Below, piece by piece: positions 10,395 to 21,869 of a stretch of 64,000 bases of DNA. How positions within the stretch are numbered: position 1 is the stretch's first letter; each line of letters starts with the position of its first letter. Made by a program: the position numbers and the translations under genes. The stretch comes from Bactrocera neohumeralis. Its lineage: Eukaryota > Arthropoda > Insecta > Diptera > Tephritidae. The DNA is taken from positions 49,768,724-49,832,723 of the forward strand of contig NC_065920.1 in the NCBI RefSeq assembly GCF_024586455.1. The letters are read 5' to 3'. Below the pieces are notes generated by a model that saw only the letters and a program-made list of their open reading frames with translations, made no database searches and had not been told where the DNA came from.

Positions 10395-10640
10395 CTTGAG
10401 GAAAAAAGAGCACGTGTAAAATTTCAGCTCGATATCTCAAAAACGGAGGGATTAGTACGCAAATATACAGACGGACGGATAGACGGGCGAACGGAATGGA
10501 TGGCCAAAACGACTCAACTCGTCCTGCTAATCATTTAAATATGTACTCTATAGGCTCTTTGGCTCTCCAGCATTTCTTTCTAAGTGTTACAAGTTTCACT
10601 ACTAACTTAATATACCCTGTTCAAGACAAAAAAAAAAATT
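10395..10640 (+). repeat. mini-me-like repeat, 3' half
   Basis: Carries 'aaaatttcagctcgatatct', 'caaaaacggagggattagta', a (GACG)-type core 'acagacggacggatagacgg', 'cgactcaactcgtcctgcta' and the 3' end 'aacttaatataccctgttca'. In the complete copy the end is a hairpin (taccctgttcagggta). Here the second arm has decayed to 'agacaaaa'. The 5' half is missing. Confidence 0.8.
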
Positions 10641-11772
10641 GTGTCCGTTACCCCCTTAATCAAAAAATAATAAGAACTGTGTGATGAGTGTGATTATGGC
10701 TTTTAAATTTCGGAATGAAACGGCCATCAACTATGCGTCAGTGTGCGTGTCCTGCTTTGGTGTATGTGAATCAAACTTTTCCACGCATTACTCGTACATA
10801 CACACGCAAGGTTTCGTTGCGCCTGACAGCTGAATTGGCGCGCCACCTACAGCGCGAGTATCAAATCTCACAAGGTCATGTCACGCTTCATGTATTGCCA
10901 GAGCAAAACAAAAACAAAAACAACAACAACAAATGCAACAAATATAAATAGGTGAGAGTAAATATAAATTCAAAAAGCAATAACCTGCCGCCGCCCGACT
11001 GTCAGTGTCAACTGCTGCTGTCTGGCTGGCTGCTTGCCACCTGCTTGTCTGCTCGCATGCTTGTCTGCCATTACTGCCGCCGCCACTTTTACTCTGTACA
11101 TCATTTTATTGTGCTCGACTATATTTTATTTGATTTGTTGTTGTTGCTGTTGCTGTTGCTTTTGCTGCCCACTGCAATTCATTTCATCTGCAGCGCTGTT
11201 AGTGTCACACAGAATTGCTTTTCACACAACGCGACACGCTGCCTCGACCAACAACAATAACATCGCTCTGTATTTTATATGTCAATGTGTGTCTGTATGT
11301 GTGCATCATATGTTTGCCGCTTTGTATGGATAGCTCTTTGAGGAGCCTTAACCCTGCCCATTCGCCTTGCGCGTCGCTGGTGTGTGACTGAAAGTTTTTG
11401 TCATTCACGTTTGTTCTTCTGCTTTTAAGTGCATTAGCATTGACATTTTTAAAGCCTCGGGCACTTAACAGCTTCAAGGGGCACTCGCATACAAATATAT
11501 ATACATTCATCTATGTATGTAAGTATTTGTATTATATTCATTGAAAAAAATTATTTGCTGCAAACAGCTGTTGGCAGTGCCCGGAGCAGCAGTGCACAGT
11601 GTGCTGCGGTTGCAAAAAGTAAACTAAACTGTACAATTTTATTTCAATATATCAATGTCTGCACCATATTCTTTCAAAAGGTGGCGATCTGCCGCAAAAA
11701 TTTTATTTAAATTTAATTTAATTTAAAAAAATTTATACATGTATTTTAAATATTTTAACTATGTATGTATAC
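10641..11772. other. Unique host DNA with CTG/TTG and CAA low complexity
   Basis: Higher-GC unique sequence with (CAA)n at about 10905-10935 and (TTG/CTG)n at about 11140-11170. Open frames on both strands are driven by the triplet runs. A poly-Leu or poly-Cys reading is a repeat artefact. No splice-bounded exon or known domain was recognised. It could be an intronic enhancer or UTR-type region, but this is unproven. Confidence 0.5.
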
Positions 11773-12235
11773 TAGAGTGATTCAAAAAAAAAAAAAAAAA
11801 TTTTTTTCGTTTGCTACTCGGAAAAATAGGTTCCTAGACACCTCTAAGAAAGCCTCTCCAAACAAGAGTTTTTAATTGTAACGGGAAGGTCCTCCTACAT
11901 ACAGTTTTTATTTTTTTCTTATTATCAGATAGAAAAATTTATATCTCGCTTCCAACTACTTATAAAAATATCTTGTTCCTTATATTATATTTTGTAGGAA
12001 ATTGAATGCTCTACAAAAAAGGTCCATTATGATTTTTTCGTAAACCCAAACGTTTAAAGGATATTAACAGTTAAAGTTTGATTATTTTTGGGAAAATTTT
12101 TTATTTCTTATGAATTTTATAACTCAATGAAAAAAAAATATTATGAATAGGTTTTTGGAGAGGCTTTCTTAGAGGTATCTAGGAACCTATTTTTCCGAGT
12201 ATCAAACGAAAAAAAAAATTTTTTTTTGAATCACT
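11773..12235. mobile_element. MITE copy 2, complete with both terminal inverted repeats
   Basis: Same family as 9100-9542. The left arm is tagagtgattcaaaaaaa, then 'cgtttgctactcggaaaaat', 'aggttcctagacacctctaa' and 'gaaagcctctccaa'. The right arm is the near-exact complement ('ttggagaggctttcttagag', 'tatctaggaacctatttttc', 'cgagtatcaaacg'), ending ttttttgaatcac. Arms of about 80 bp enclose about 280 bp of AT-rich interior shared with copy 1. No ORF. It is a foldback-like MITE whose mobilising transposase is not visible here. Confidence 0.88.
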
Positions 12236-12890
12236 TGCAACACTTTATTAAAAATTCTGAATTAAAAAAAAATTCGATTGAAAATATTTTATTTGAGTTT
12301 GTTTTTAAATTTCTGAAAAAAATTATATTATTTTAAGCAGGTGGCAACTTCTACTTTCCAATTATAAAATATTTGAAGTTTTAGAAAAGCATTTCATATT
12401 TTCCCTAAAACATTTTGAATTCAAAAAAACTAGTATCTATTTTAATTTTTTTAACTTTTTTTAAATTTTATTATTTTAAAGAGCTGGTAATTCTTATATT
12501 AAAAATTTTGAACTTCAAAAGCTAATATATATTAAAAATATTTTAATTTAGCTTTTTTAACTGTTTGAAATATATTATATTTATTTTAAAAAGGTGGCAA
12601 CTCCTAAAAAAATTATCCAATTTTAAAATATTTGAAGTTTTTGAAATTTTCTGAAAAAAATTTAGAATTCAAAAACAATAATATCTATTTTAAATTTTTT
12701 AATTTTTTGAAAAATTTTTTGAATTTTAAATTTTTTAATTTTTTGAAAAAATTTTAATTTATAAAATGTTTCAAATTTATTTATCATATTTGAACTTTTT
12801 AATAAATGTTTCAACTCCGCATCTCGTCTCAAAAAGTTTCCAATATCTAAAATTTAGAATTTGTTAATCAAATTAGGTTTATTAATGAAG
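12236..12890. repeat. AT-rich degenerate tandem block with GGTGGCAACT units
   Basis: Three diverged units begin near 12341 (aggtggcaacttctac), 12482 (agctggtaattctta) and 12592 (aggtggcaactcctaa), with spacings of about 141 and 110 bp. They share 'aaaatatttgaagtttt', 'gaattcaaaaa' and 'tatctattttaa'. A related 'aaaaggtgacaatta' occurs at 14520, on the far side of the hAT insertion. This suggests the array was split by that element. Non-coding. Confidence 0.55.
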
Positions 12891-12898
12891 TGTGGCAG
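12891..12898. repeat. hAT target-site duplication, left (tgtggcag)
   Basis: Eight bases directly before the element's CAGTGGCGTAGCT end. They match the eight bases after the right end (tgtgacag, 14451-14458) with one difference. Confidence 0.8.
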
Positions 12899-14450
12899 CA
12901 GTGGCGTAGCTGGGTAACCAAGGGCCCTGAGGCAAATGAAAATATGGGCGCCCACTGCTATGTAAACTGGGCTAATCTACATCGATAAGTATATTTGTGG
13001 TTTAATACGAGAAAGCTTATATGGGCATAAAAGATATACAAAAAATATTCACTTTTAGACAGTAATTTCTCGTTATTTTTCATTTATATATTATTGTTTA
13101 TCACACATCTTGAATAAAAACGACTCTTGTATCTAAAAAAAAAGTTTTCTAATTATAATCTATAGTAAAATTGTAGAAAAAATATAAAACTCATCGAAAA
13201 ATTGCTCTAATTTCTACGAAAGCAAACTTTAACCGGAAAAAAAAATTTCCTTATTTTTGTCATAGGAGAAACTAAAATTTAACATGTAGATGTCAGACCC
13301 AAAAATCGTGTTGACCGGCGTAATTGGTGAGAAGTCCATGCTTGAGTTAGTTGAGGTAAAACTAGGTGGTAAATATTAATAAATTAAAATGAAAAACTAG
13401 TCTATTATATCTGAATATTTTCTTTGGAATTCGTCACGCTTTTTTAATAAAGTTGCTTCATCAACGTGCAATAAAAATCTTGGTGTCAGAAAATCAAACA
13501 AATATTTTTTCTCGTTTTGGAAATCGGTGATCAGCTGCTAATTCATCAAAATGTTTTTTAACTTTTCTTCGCTGTTTTTCTTGAAAATGGGTATCAATAC
13601 CATATTTTCTTGCAGTTTCACTGGCTTTGCACATGAATAATTCGAAATCATTTCCACAAATTTGCTTTGGTATCTTTTAAAACTATACACAAATTGAAGG
13701 TCGCATTTTTTGTAAAGTTTTGGATGCATAATTATTGTTGTTCACTCTGTGCATGAATTTGCAAAGCAACGCGAACTCGAAGTTCAACATTTTTGTTTTA
13801 ATACTCTCTGCCTCACTACGCTCATCTTTATTAGGGCTCTTTAGAACTATTTCTGATAATGCTTTGATAATATCAAAATAACGTATTTTTATTGCATACC
13901 TGAATTAATGTACCTACTGCAGGCGACTTGCATTTTTTCAATATATTACGCGTTGTACAATGAGCTGTAGCCGAAGTCTATTGATTTGACACGATTTATT
14001 GACTTAACGGACAATAATATGAGTGGTCAAATCAAATAAAATTGAACCACTGTATTGACCAGTACAAAAAAAGTTTATTGACATTAGTTTACTTATTCCT
14101 GATCCACGCCTTAATTTTTTAACATTTCTCGATAAAAGTCTTTATTTGAATTCACAATAAAATGCATATCGACGAATAATAAAATGCACATATAACTGTC
14201 CGTCAAATTGACAGCAGTTCCAACCTACATAAACAATTTAGGAGAATTCTCTAGTCATAACTTTTGAATTTCTCTCAACTGAGTTGGCATGATTAGAGTG
14301 TGGTTTCAAACCTGTCATATTTATTTTGAAAATGGGCGAAGTTACCAAAACTTCAGTTAGGTTGAAACTTCTGGTAGGGACTCAAGGGCCCCCTGAGCGT
14401 GAGGGCCCCGAGGCACTGCTCCGCCTAGCCCCTATGTAGCTATGCCACTG
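12899..14450 (-). mobile_element. hAT-superfamily transposon, degraded, with TIRs
   Basis: Ends are cagtggcgtagctgggtaac at the left and, as complement, cagtggcatagctacatagg at the right: imperfect terminal inverted repeats starting CAGTGGC, typical of hAT elements. Eight-bp target duplications flank it. GC-rich subterminal 'gggccctgaggca' and 'gggccccgaggca' lie inside each end. A minus-strand coding remnant at about 13500-13790 reads ALQIHAQ-like residues, then KYGIDTHFQEKQRRKVKKHF and DELAADHRF before a stop. This matches the basic linker of ZMYM1/Zaphod-like hAT transposases. No intact catalytic D-D-E segment is left, so it is non-autonomous. At 1.55 kb it is well short of an intact element. 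Confidence 0.82.
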
Positions 14451-14458
14451 TGTGACAG
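14451..14458. repeat. hAT target-site duplication, right (tgtgacag)
   Basis: Matches 12891-12898 in seven of eight bases and directly follows the ...GCTATGCCACTG end. Confidence 0.8.
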
Positions 14459-14552
14459 CACTATTGGAAACCTTTCCAATATAAAAAGGTTTAAATTTTA
14501 GAAACAAACTGAGTATTTTTAAAAGGTGACAATTATAATAATATATAAGTAT

Positions 14553-14900
14553 AATAAAGGGTGATCCATTTCGAGGTTTTATACTTTTTTAAAGAAAATG
14601 CACAGAAACTTCAAATTTAATGGGAATCTTTATTATCATTGTAAAGAATGATTATGGCGCAATAACCTTTGCCATAGACGGTTACGTTCTCACCGGCATC
14701 ATTTTTGAAAAAATATGGACCGATGATTCCACCGTTCTTTTCTGGATGAAATGGCAGCCCTTGAATCTTTTCGGGTTGCTCTTTGTCGCAAATTCGGCAA
14801 TTTCGCTATATTTCATACCCATTGAGTAAGAAATTGGCCTAAACGCTGAACAAAATTGCCACGCCGAAGCGATCTCCACAGTCTTCGTGGGTCTATTTGG
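14553..14900 (-). pseudogene. Rosa-like (DD41D) mariner fragment
   Basis: Begins with the terminal sequence aaagggtgatccatttcgag. The minus strand encodes, with errors, ANFLLNGYEI, NCRICDKEQPEKIQGLPFHP, then GGIIGPYFFKNDAGENVTV. These are the blocks that follow the first catalytic Asp (S-D-E-A-H-F) in this family. The D-E-A-H box is lost here, replaced by a stop before ANF. The segment after NVTVYGK runs straight into the terminal region, so the C-terminal half has been deleted as in the 28-kb copy. Confidence 0.78.
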
Positions 14901-17332
14901 CTATTGCTATGCCCATAAATTGCTATTAATGAATTACTTACAAATTACTATAACTAAGCAGCAAATCAAGATACAATATATCAATTCTTTCGTCACCTTT
15001 TACGACAGTACGAAAACAGCTGAAATTGATAAGTGGTAATTCTACAAATGTAAATAGGCTTTGAAACTTTCTATAACATATTTTTTGAGCTGTCATATTA
15101 CTCTATTAACCATTAGGTCTAATTATATTTAGGTTGTTATGAGTGCTCCCATGTCACACAATTTTTTGCGCAATATGGTAGAAACGTGTGAAATGTGGCA
15201 ACATAGGGAACACTTTTGGTTTTTAAGTCAGTTAAACTCGGATAAAAGCTGATCACAGAGACGGTATGGACTATGTATCAAAAGGAAGGATGAGACTGGA
15301 GAGAAAAAATCAAGATTTTCTATATTCAAGTTGAGTCGGATTCTAAACGCGAGCAATACAAAGCTTAGCGGCTTGTATATATTGCACTTGGCAGAAACAA
15401 CCGTACTCAATTAACTCAAATTCTAGTAGAGTTCCTTAGTGCGGAGTTCCTTGAAAAACACCGAATAAACTCTGCATTATCTATTATTCGAATTTTACTG
15501 ATGCAAATATTACAGCTTCTCGCAACACTGTACCCAGCCATTAGTAACACCTGTCAAAGAGCGCACCCCGGCCAACTGGGGTCAGAGCGCTCATCAAGCA
15601 AATCTCCAGTGCAAACGCATACATACACACCTGCATAGTGCGCCACACTCTCTTTTTTATGTAATTTCATTTCTTTTTGGTGAAGTCTTCTTAGGGCGTC
15701 TTTCAACGCTTTCATCGTGTCAGCTTTTCCACTTCGCCAGCCACTTGTCCTCTAACAACTTTTCATCATTTGCGCAATTTTCCCTACAACCAAATGACGC
15801 GCTACGGCTACGGCCAGGCATATCCGCGTGGCACACAAAATGAGCTCGTGTCAACGCTGCGGCCGCTTAGCTGCTGCACATTATTATAAAAACAAGTGGC
15901 AAGCGCGCGTCAGCGGCGACAGTGGCTTTTGTAGGTGTAAAAGCGAGAGTCATCAGTTTATCACTCAGCGGTGGCAGCGCGCGGCAGTGTGGCAACCTTC
16001 ACCTCGTTTAGGTGAGGCCGCGACAATTGCTCTTGCTGACTTTCAATTTTTGTAACTAACCTTTTTTGCAAGCCGTTACAGCGACGAAGGCTACAAAAAC
16101 AACCACAACACCTCATGATGCTTCAGAAACTCATTCATTCCGCAACATCGCGGTGAGTGGCAGCGCTGCGGCTGCGCTGGTTGCCATGTTACGCTTGCGG
16201 CTGCAGAGGAGTTCATGTTGCGCCCGCAGCATTGCCGTGAGCGCTCCACTAGTAGCTGCCGCAACCCACCGCTGGCGACTTTAGTGTCAACACCAGTTTG
16301 CAACATCGTTAATTGATGTTTGAATGCGCGTCATGGCAGCCCGCTGTAAGCTGTAGGCCGAAAAATTGTGACAGCAGTGTGCATAATAACGGTGTTGAAT
16401 AGCGGTGAAGGCGCGCTACAGCAGCGTCAGTACTTTTTTTCAATTTATATTGCACGTCAACTTTCATCAAGTCTTACTTGACGCTGTCTTTTTGTCGGCT
16501 CACCTACGAAAAGTTCAGCGGTCGTGACATTGCAATTTGTTTGTGATTTTGGTTGTAACTTTTGATTTTTCCATCAGAAATTTTAGTTACATACCCAGCC
16601 TGCAGTATAATCTTTTGCTTGAGCTGTTGGTGACAGCAGCCTCATCAACGTCTGCTTCATCAAATTGCACTTAATGATGCTCAAACTATATTTAAACAAC
16701 AACACCAACACTGCTACCCAAAATCACCCAAATAATTGCCACACACATACATCGAGTCACCAATAACAACAAAAACACCAACTTTGGTTCACCCTCAACT
16801 ATTCGCCGCACTCGACACACCTCGTTTACATATCCCGGCCGGGGTTGTTGCTCAACCTTGGCTCACCTTGAGCGCAACAACTGTTCTATGCACATCCGTC
16901 AGCCATTAAATTACACTTTCACTTACTCGCTGCTCGCTTGCTGTTGGTTGGCGCTACATATTTACTTTTAATAGTTGTTTCCTCACCAACTCATCGCAGC
17001 CATTTTGTGGGTGCACCAACGGGTTTCTAATTGCCAACAAAGTTGTGGATACACTTGCTAACGAAGCTCTAATGACACGATTTAGTGGCACTGAAGGGCG
17101 AATATTTACTTTAACTAATCGTTGGATGATAAGTCACCAAATAAATCAGATGCTTTCATTTCATTAAAAATTGCAACAACTTTGACAACATATTAGAAAA
17201 AGAGACTAAGAATCATACTGCTATGATCCTTAAATGTTATTTAACTCGAGTGTGTCCGAAAGGAGCCCTAGTCTAATTAGAAATTAGAAAAACCGTTAAT
17301 TTCGGTTAATTGAAGCTTTACAGTCATCATAA
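14901..17332. other. Unique host DNA including a GC-rich island (about 15780-16420)
   Basis: The window's most GC-rich stretch, with many CG, GCAGC and GCCGC motifs, lies at about 15780-16420. Open frames occur in several phases on both strands (for example 15828-16055 and 16066-16284), as expected from GC-rich DNA with few stops. None has a recognisable domain. 16680-16800 is CAA/ACC-rich. A 5' exon, enhancer or Polycomb-type element would fit, but no TATA-Inr or other decisive promoter signal was seen. Confidence 0.45.
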
Positions 17333-17425
17333 ATACAAAAGATTCCGTACAAGAACTTGGTTTTCTTCCGTCGGTTTGTATGACAGCTACATGCTATACG
17401 AGTACTAGTAGACCGAACAATATTT
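17333..17425 (+). repeat. mini-me-like repeat fragment
   Basis: Short piece with 'ccgtacaagaacttggtttt' and 'gtatgacagctacatgctat', corresponding to the internal promoter-side half of the family. Both ends are missing. Confidence 0.6.
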
Positions 17426-17430
17426 TTTTC

Positions 17431-17570
17431 CATATCTATATATATAAAAGAAAGTTGTTGTTAGATACACCATTTATAACTCAAGAACGGCTGAACCGAT
17501 TTGACTGAAAAATGCTGGAGAGGTAGCTTAGAACCAGGGTAAGGACATAGGATACCGTTTATCTCTCTGT
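17431..17570 (+). repeat. Dispersed repeat fragment ('ctcaagaacggctgaaccga')
   Basis: Reads 'tatatatataaaagaaagtt', then 'ctcaagaacggctgaaccga' and 'tttgactgaaaaatgctgg'. I associate this phrase with a widespread insect repeat often adjacent to Helitrons. There is one copy in this window. The class assignment is from memory and tentative. Confidence 0.35.
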
Positions 17571-17639
17571 GTCAAAGTTTAATACAACTCATAAATACAA
17601 AAATTATATTTCAAATAATAAGCATTTGTTCAAAATTCA

Positions 17640-18010
17640 TGTTTTTAGGAATCATTTGAATATATGCGTACAATTTTCAACAGATTCTTCCTCAAAAATA
17701 ATACAATTGCTAAGTATTTGGAATAGAAGAAATAAACTGCAACCAAATACGCAGTGAAATAGATTATAACTGGCTCAGTAATCAGTCGTTGAGTATGTAT
17801 TATACCACGTGCATCCCAAAAGAATGATGTCATAACTTTTCCAGCCGACTTTTTCGTTTTTCCACGCCTGAGAACCGTTTCATCATGTGCAGTCCACTAG
17901 AATGACTGTCGATTGGACTCAAGTGGGAAATGATGGAGCTATGTTTCTATCACCGACGAAAAATTTCGGCTTTATTCCGATTAGAGAGCACTTAAACACT
18001 TCTCAGAATC
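17640..18010 (-). pseudogene. Mariner (DD34D-type) remnant, internally deleted, copy 1
   Basis: The minus strand reads, with frameshifts, HHFPLESNRQSF-like residues, KRFSGVEKRKSRL, then MTSFFWDARGII with the second catalytic Asp in W-D-A-R-G. It jumps to RLITEPVIIYFTAYLVAV, which is not the usual continuation. The inverted copy at 32850-33195 shares both the 5' blocks and the same unusual downstream segment. Both therefore descend from one element already carrying this structure. No terminal repeats were identified. Non-functional. Confidence 0.68.
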
Positions 18011-20384
18011 AGTTATTCGTTGTTTTTGTTTGATTATGAACTTGCGAGGCACCTACTTCGCATTGTTCAGATCGGACCGTTAGGACATGTAACTGTCATT
18101 AAAACTGACCGATCAAACTTAAGTCCTTGTATAGAAAGCGTTTTTATTTGGCAAAATGTCTTCACAAAATTTTACATATATTGTTACCCAAGACAATTTG
18201 CGAACATACTTATAATATTGTTTGAATCGTACTACTAAAGCATATAACTGCCATTATTTGGTTAGTTGAAGTCCTTTTAGTTGAAATTAATAAAAGTGCC
18301 CTTTAAAGTGAACTTAAAGAAATGAGACTTCTTCTAGTTTCGTCAACGAAAATATGTCTCTAAGACCTCAGGAGGCAGTAAGCCTATCTTGTCGTAGGTT
18401 AGAAAGCTTCTTTTATTAAGGTACCATTTCGCTGGTTGATTCTGTGACAGTTTTATAAAACCGTATGATTTTGTAAGCTACAAATTGTGAGGTACAAAAA
18501 TGTTATCAAGTAATGAGGTTGATTTTTAAAGAGAAAAGATGAGAGTATCCGGGCGTTCACTTCTATTCGTCTTTTGTCGAAGCAAATTATTTTCTTTCGT
18601 CATAAGTACTCTAGTAGCACTCAAAGCTGTCATCTTCTGTAGACAAATTAAAGACCAAGCAGATTTTTGACTTCTCGGAATTTTCTTTGAAATTTGAACT
18701 ATACACATTTGTTGACAATCTCTTTTAATTATGTCATGTTCGACAGCTCTTAATAGGTACGACGCTCAAAAGTGTCAAAACACACAGGCACACAAAGTAT
18801 ACCAGCAAACAGGCGCTGACAATGAATTTAATTCCCAACAGCATAACTGTGAAAAACTCAACGAAGCATATTATCAGACAAACAACAACAAGTATAACTA
18901 CTACTTAGCAAGCACACATCTATGCACATAAAGCAAGCATATGTGTGAATTGCATGCGGGTATATGTCAAAGTCATTACGCCTTAACATAGACTTCTTGG
19001 TATTAAGGTTTATAAAGAACGCGCCATGGAGACGCACATATACAGCTAACTATACATATATATTTATAATACATCTACATGAAAAGGCACACATATGTGT
19101 ATACGTATATGTACATATATCTATACTATATAAATCCACTTTTTGTTGCAATTTCAAAATCTTGAGCAGCCAACACACACACACTTACTGCTTTTCCTAA
19201 TTTCGTTACAAATATTTTACTCACACCAATGCAAAAGGCTCTTGTTGTAGGCAACAAAGAGGTGAGGGTTTGCGAGTCGAGTGGCACTTTAACCAGCGCT
19301 GCTTGCCACAAAACGGCTTTTCATACACTGTGCACAATTGAAATTGTACGCGTGTGTGTTTGTTCGGCAGCCTTTCACGTCAACTCGACCTCACTCACAC
19401 AAACGACCTCCCGCACTCAACCCCCTCACCGCTTTGCATTTACTTTTTCAACATTTTAATCGCTCCGGCATGTCGTGCCTCCACACCAATTACTTTAATG
19501 AATGACAAGTTTAAGCAAGCCTGCCTAACAAGCCGCGCCGAGCTGACACTAAAGTTCCGCTGGTCGTCGGGAGTGCGGAGGCGAGAGCCGGTATGCCAAG
19601 AAAGTCGAGTTGTCTGCCTATTCTAGGCTGGCAGGCATATAATTCACACTTAAGCGTAGCCAACAACAAAAATAAGTGACACAACAACAAAAATAAGTGA
19701 CACAACAACAAACGCGTAGGGACATGAATAGTGGCTGTAGTTGTAGTTGTCATACAAGTCGCTGAGGTCAAAAACAGTGAAAGTGACATTAACTGCTGTA
19801 TGTGGCATGTTAAATCTACAAGACGCAATATGTTGCATGTCAAAATGTCTTAAGTGTAAGCTGCAAACAATCGCGCGCATACTTACACACACACAAATAC
19901 TAATATAGGGTTCTGGCCTATTCAGAGCCACTTCATTTTGACTTCTTGGCGGTATGACCTTTTCCTTCCAAGAAGCTGTCGTTTATTCTGCTCGTCAGAT
20001 TCTCATTTTCCACTAGACATTTTTAATATCCCTTAATACTTTTAAATAATTGACAATCGGAAGTGTAGGCGCACATGTGAATATGCATAAGAGATTGGTG
20101 AGAGTAGAAGGATCAAACTGAGCCCTTTCATGGTACTAAAATATGGATAGCCTTTCTAGAAAAAATTATTTGAATTTTCACTTGTTGATGCGATTTATGC
20201 CCTCAAAAGAAAGTACCCCCATTTGAGCTAAAACTAAATTCTAATATATGCAAGACCGACTGCTTTGGGACTGGGTAAAAACAATATGCTATGTATATAT
20301 GCAGCAACGAACAGCGCCATAAAATTTCCAAATACTACCAAAGTCAAATTCATCTGATAAAATTTGACTGCGAGCAAACATTTT
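18011..20384. other. Unique noncoding host DNA
   Basis: AT-rich DNA with CA/TG-rich tracts (18770-18930, 19040-19190, 19330-19440, 19660-19710) and a duplicated 'gtgacacaacaacaaaaata' at 19676 and 19697. Multiple short frames overlap on both strands without domain content. No exon was recognised. Confidence 0.5.
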
Positions 20385-21100
20385 CACGTAGTTTAATACA
20401 AATATTTATTATTACTTTCAAAATATAATCTCTTTGAGCCAACACAAGCTTGCCAACGCTTAACCCAATAGTTCACACTTTGTTATAATTTTCGGCTGGG
20501 CTTGCCTGCAGTGCCTTCGACGAATTACTTTTATTAATATCAATGGCTTTATGTTGCGTTCGATAAAAGATAAAATTCAAGGGGAGTCTAACCTGGTGGC
20601 CAGTGGCTGAACGATGACTCTCGTGTTTTGTTTGACCAAAAGGTCCGTCACAATTATGCTAAAATGTGATGGCGAATTATCGTTGTGAAAAATCCAGATT
20701 TTTTTCTGTATACAATTCAGACTTTCGACGTATTGCTGCACATAGATGTCTCAAAAGGGTGAATTAGTATTCCCTCTACACCTTGTGACCTTATGAAAGG
20801 AATTCACGGTGAACCACACCACAGTAATCAAAGAAAATGATGAGCATCCGCTTAGTTTTGACAGACTTTGATGCGATTTTTTCGGTTTCGGCTCATTTGA
20901 CGTCCAATGCCTAAACCCAACGTCTCGTCACCAGTTATGATGCGTTTAATGAACTAAGGGTCCTCAGCTAATTTGTCAAGCAACTCGTTTGCAACTTTTA
21001 CTCGACGTCATTTTTGCAAAAGTTTCAAGACTTTTGACAAGAGTTTAGCCTAGACACACATTCTGCCCAAGACATTAAGCAAAATGTGTTGATATATAAG
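20385..21100 (-). pseudogene. Mariner transposase remnant, broken
   Basis: The minus strand carries, across frameshifts and stops, TRRWV (a remnant of the first Asp region), KTKRMLIIFFDYCGVVHREF with the catalytic Asp in F-F-D, LLRHLCAAIRRKSELYTEKN, then SFSI-IVTDLL and TRVIVQPLATR before the C-terminal ALQASPAENYNKV. This is the standard order of mariner transposases of the type with F-F-D-x-x-G-[IV]-V-H-x-E-F. The second Asp (H-H-D-N-A-P) is degraded and the Y-S-P-D-L-A-P-C-D box is lost. Terminal repeats were not located. Confidence 0.72.
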
Positions 21101-21869
21101 AGTTGAGTTATTCTGATATCTCGTTGATACCAACTCGACGATTTTCCAGCACTTTTCTTTAACTTTTTAAAATCGCCAAAAAAAATTTTGCATCATAAAC
21201 AAAGAGCATTCGCAGCTCATGCTATGGAGGCTTTTTCATAAAACAAAGATTATACCAATTGAGAATTTTAGAAGATTTCGAATCAATTTGACATTAATCT
21301 AAAGCTTTTGCGAAAGCTGTTAAGCAAAATACACTTGTTATGTTATTAAATACCAATACAAATATAGCGGAGAAGGCTAGTGTCTGGAGAGAAAGAGAGA
21401 CCTTTTTTTTAGAATGGCTAATTTATAGGCCTAGTAAGACGCAATACTTCGTCGGCTATAAATAATATAATTCTAATTACTTTTTAGGCAAAATAGTTTC
21501 AGATTGATGATTCCGATCAGTGTGTGCACAAATTGAACTAACAAAATTTCATTTCTTCCCTCATTCGTGTAATAAATCACAAACACCACGATATTCCCCA
21601 AGGGGAGTCGCATGAGCAGGTTGAAGCGAACTCCAAGGGCTCCTGCTGCTCATGGTACCAGAATTAAGTCTTCAGTCCGGTCTCGTAACCGAAAGTACTA
21701 TCAGCTGAGCTTCCGTACTTCTCTAGACTGATGACCAGGGAATGAACCCTATACGCACATTACACGCACAAACCTTTTACACAGAAATTAATCTTAGTTC
21801 TCGGTTAAACGCTTTCGTCGCCTAAGCAACTCAACGCGCAAACCATCCTAACTGTTCAGCATTCCGACT
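21101..21869. other. Noncoding; possible R1 3' flank
   Basis: The left part is unique AT-rich DNA. 21600-21740 is GC-richer, with 'ctgctgctcatggtaccaga', and lies just downstream (minus strand) of the R1 remnant, so it could be that element's 3' region. This is unproven. Confidence 0.4.

Noticed and set aside
10952..11333. Leu- or Cys-rich open frames on the plus strand
   Set aside because: Produced by (TTG/CTG)n triplets read in two frames. There are no conserved domain, splice borders or start context.
9100..12235. LTR retrotransposon with two direct repeats (the two 0.45-kb copies)
   Set aside because: The copies have their own inverted ends, lack TG...CA termini, and enclose no gag or pol, primer site or polypurine tract.
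19511..19931. Minus-strand Leu/Val-rich frames with repeated FVVVSLIFVVVSLIF
   Set aside because: This comes from the duplicated 'gtgacacaacaacaaaaata' words read on the other strand. It is not a membrane protein.
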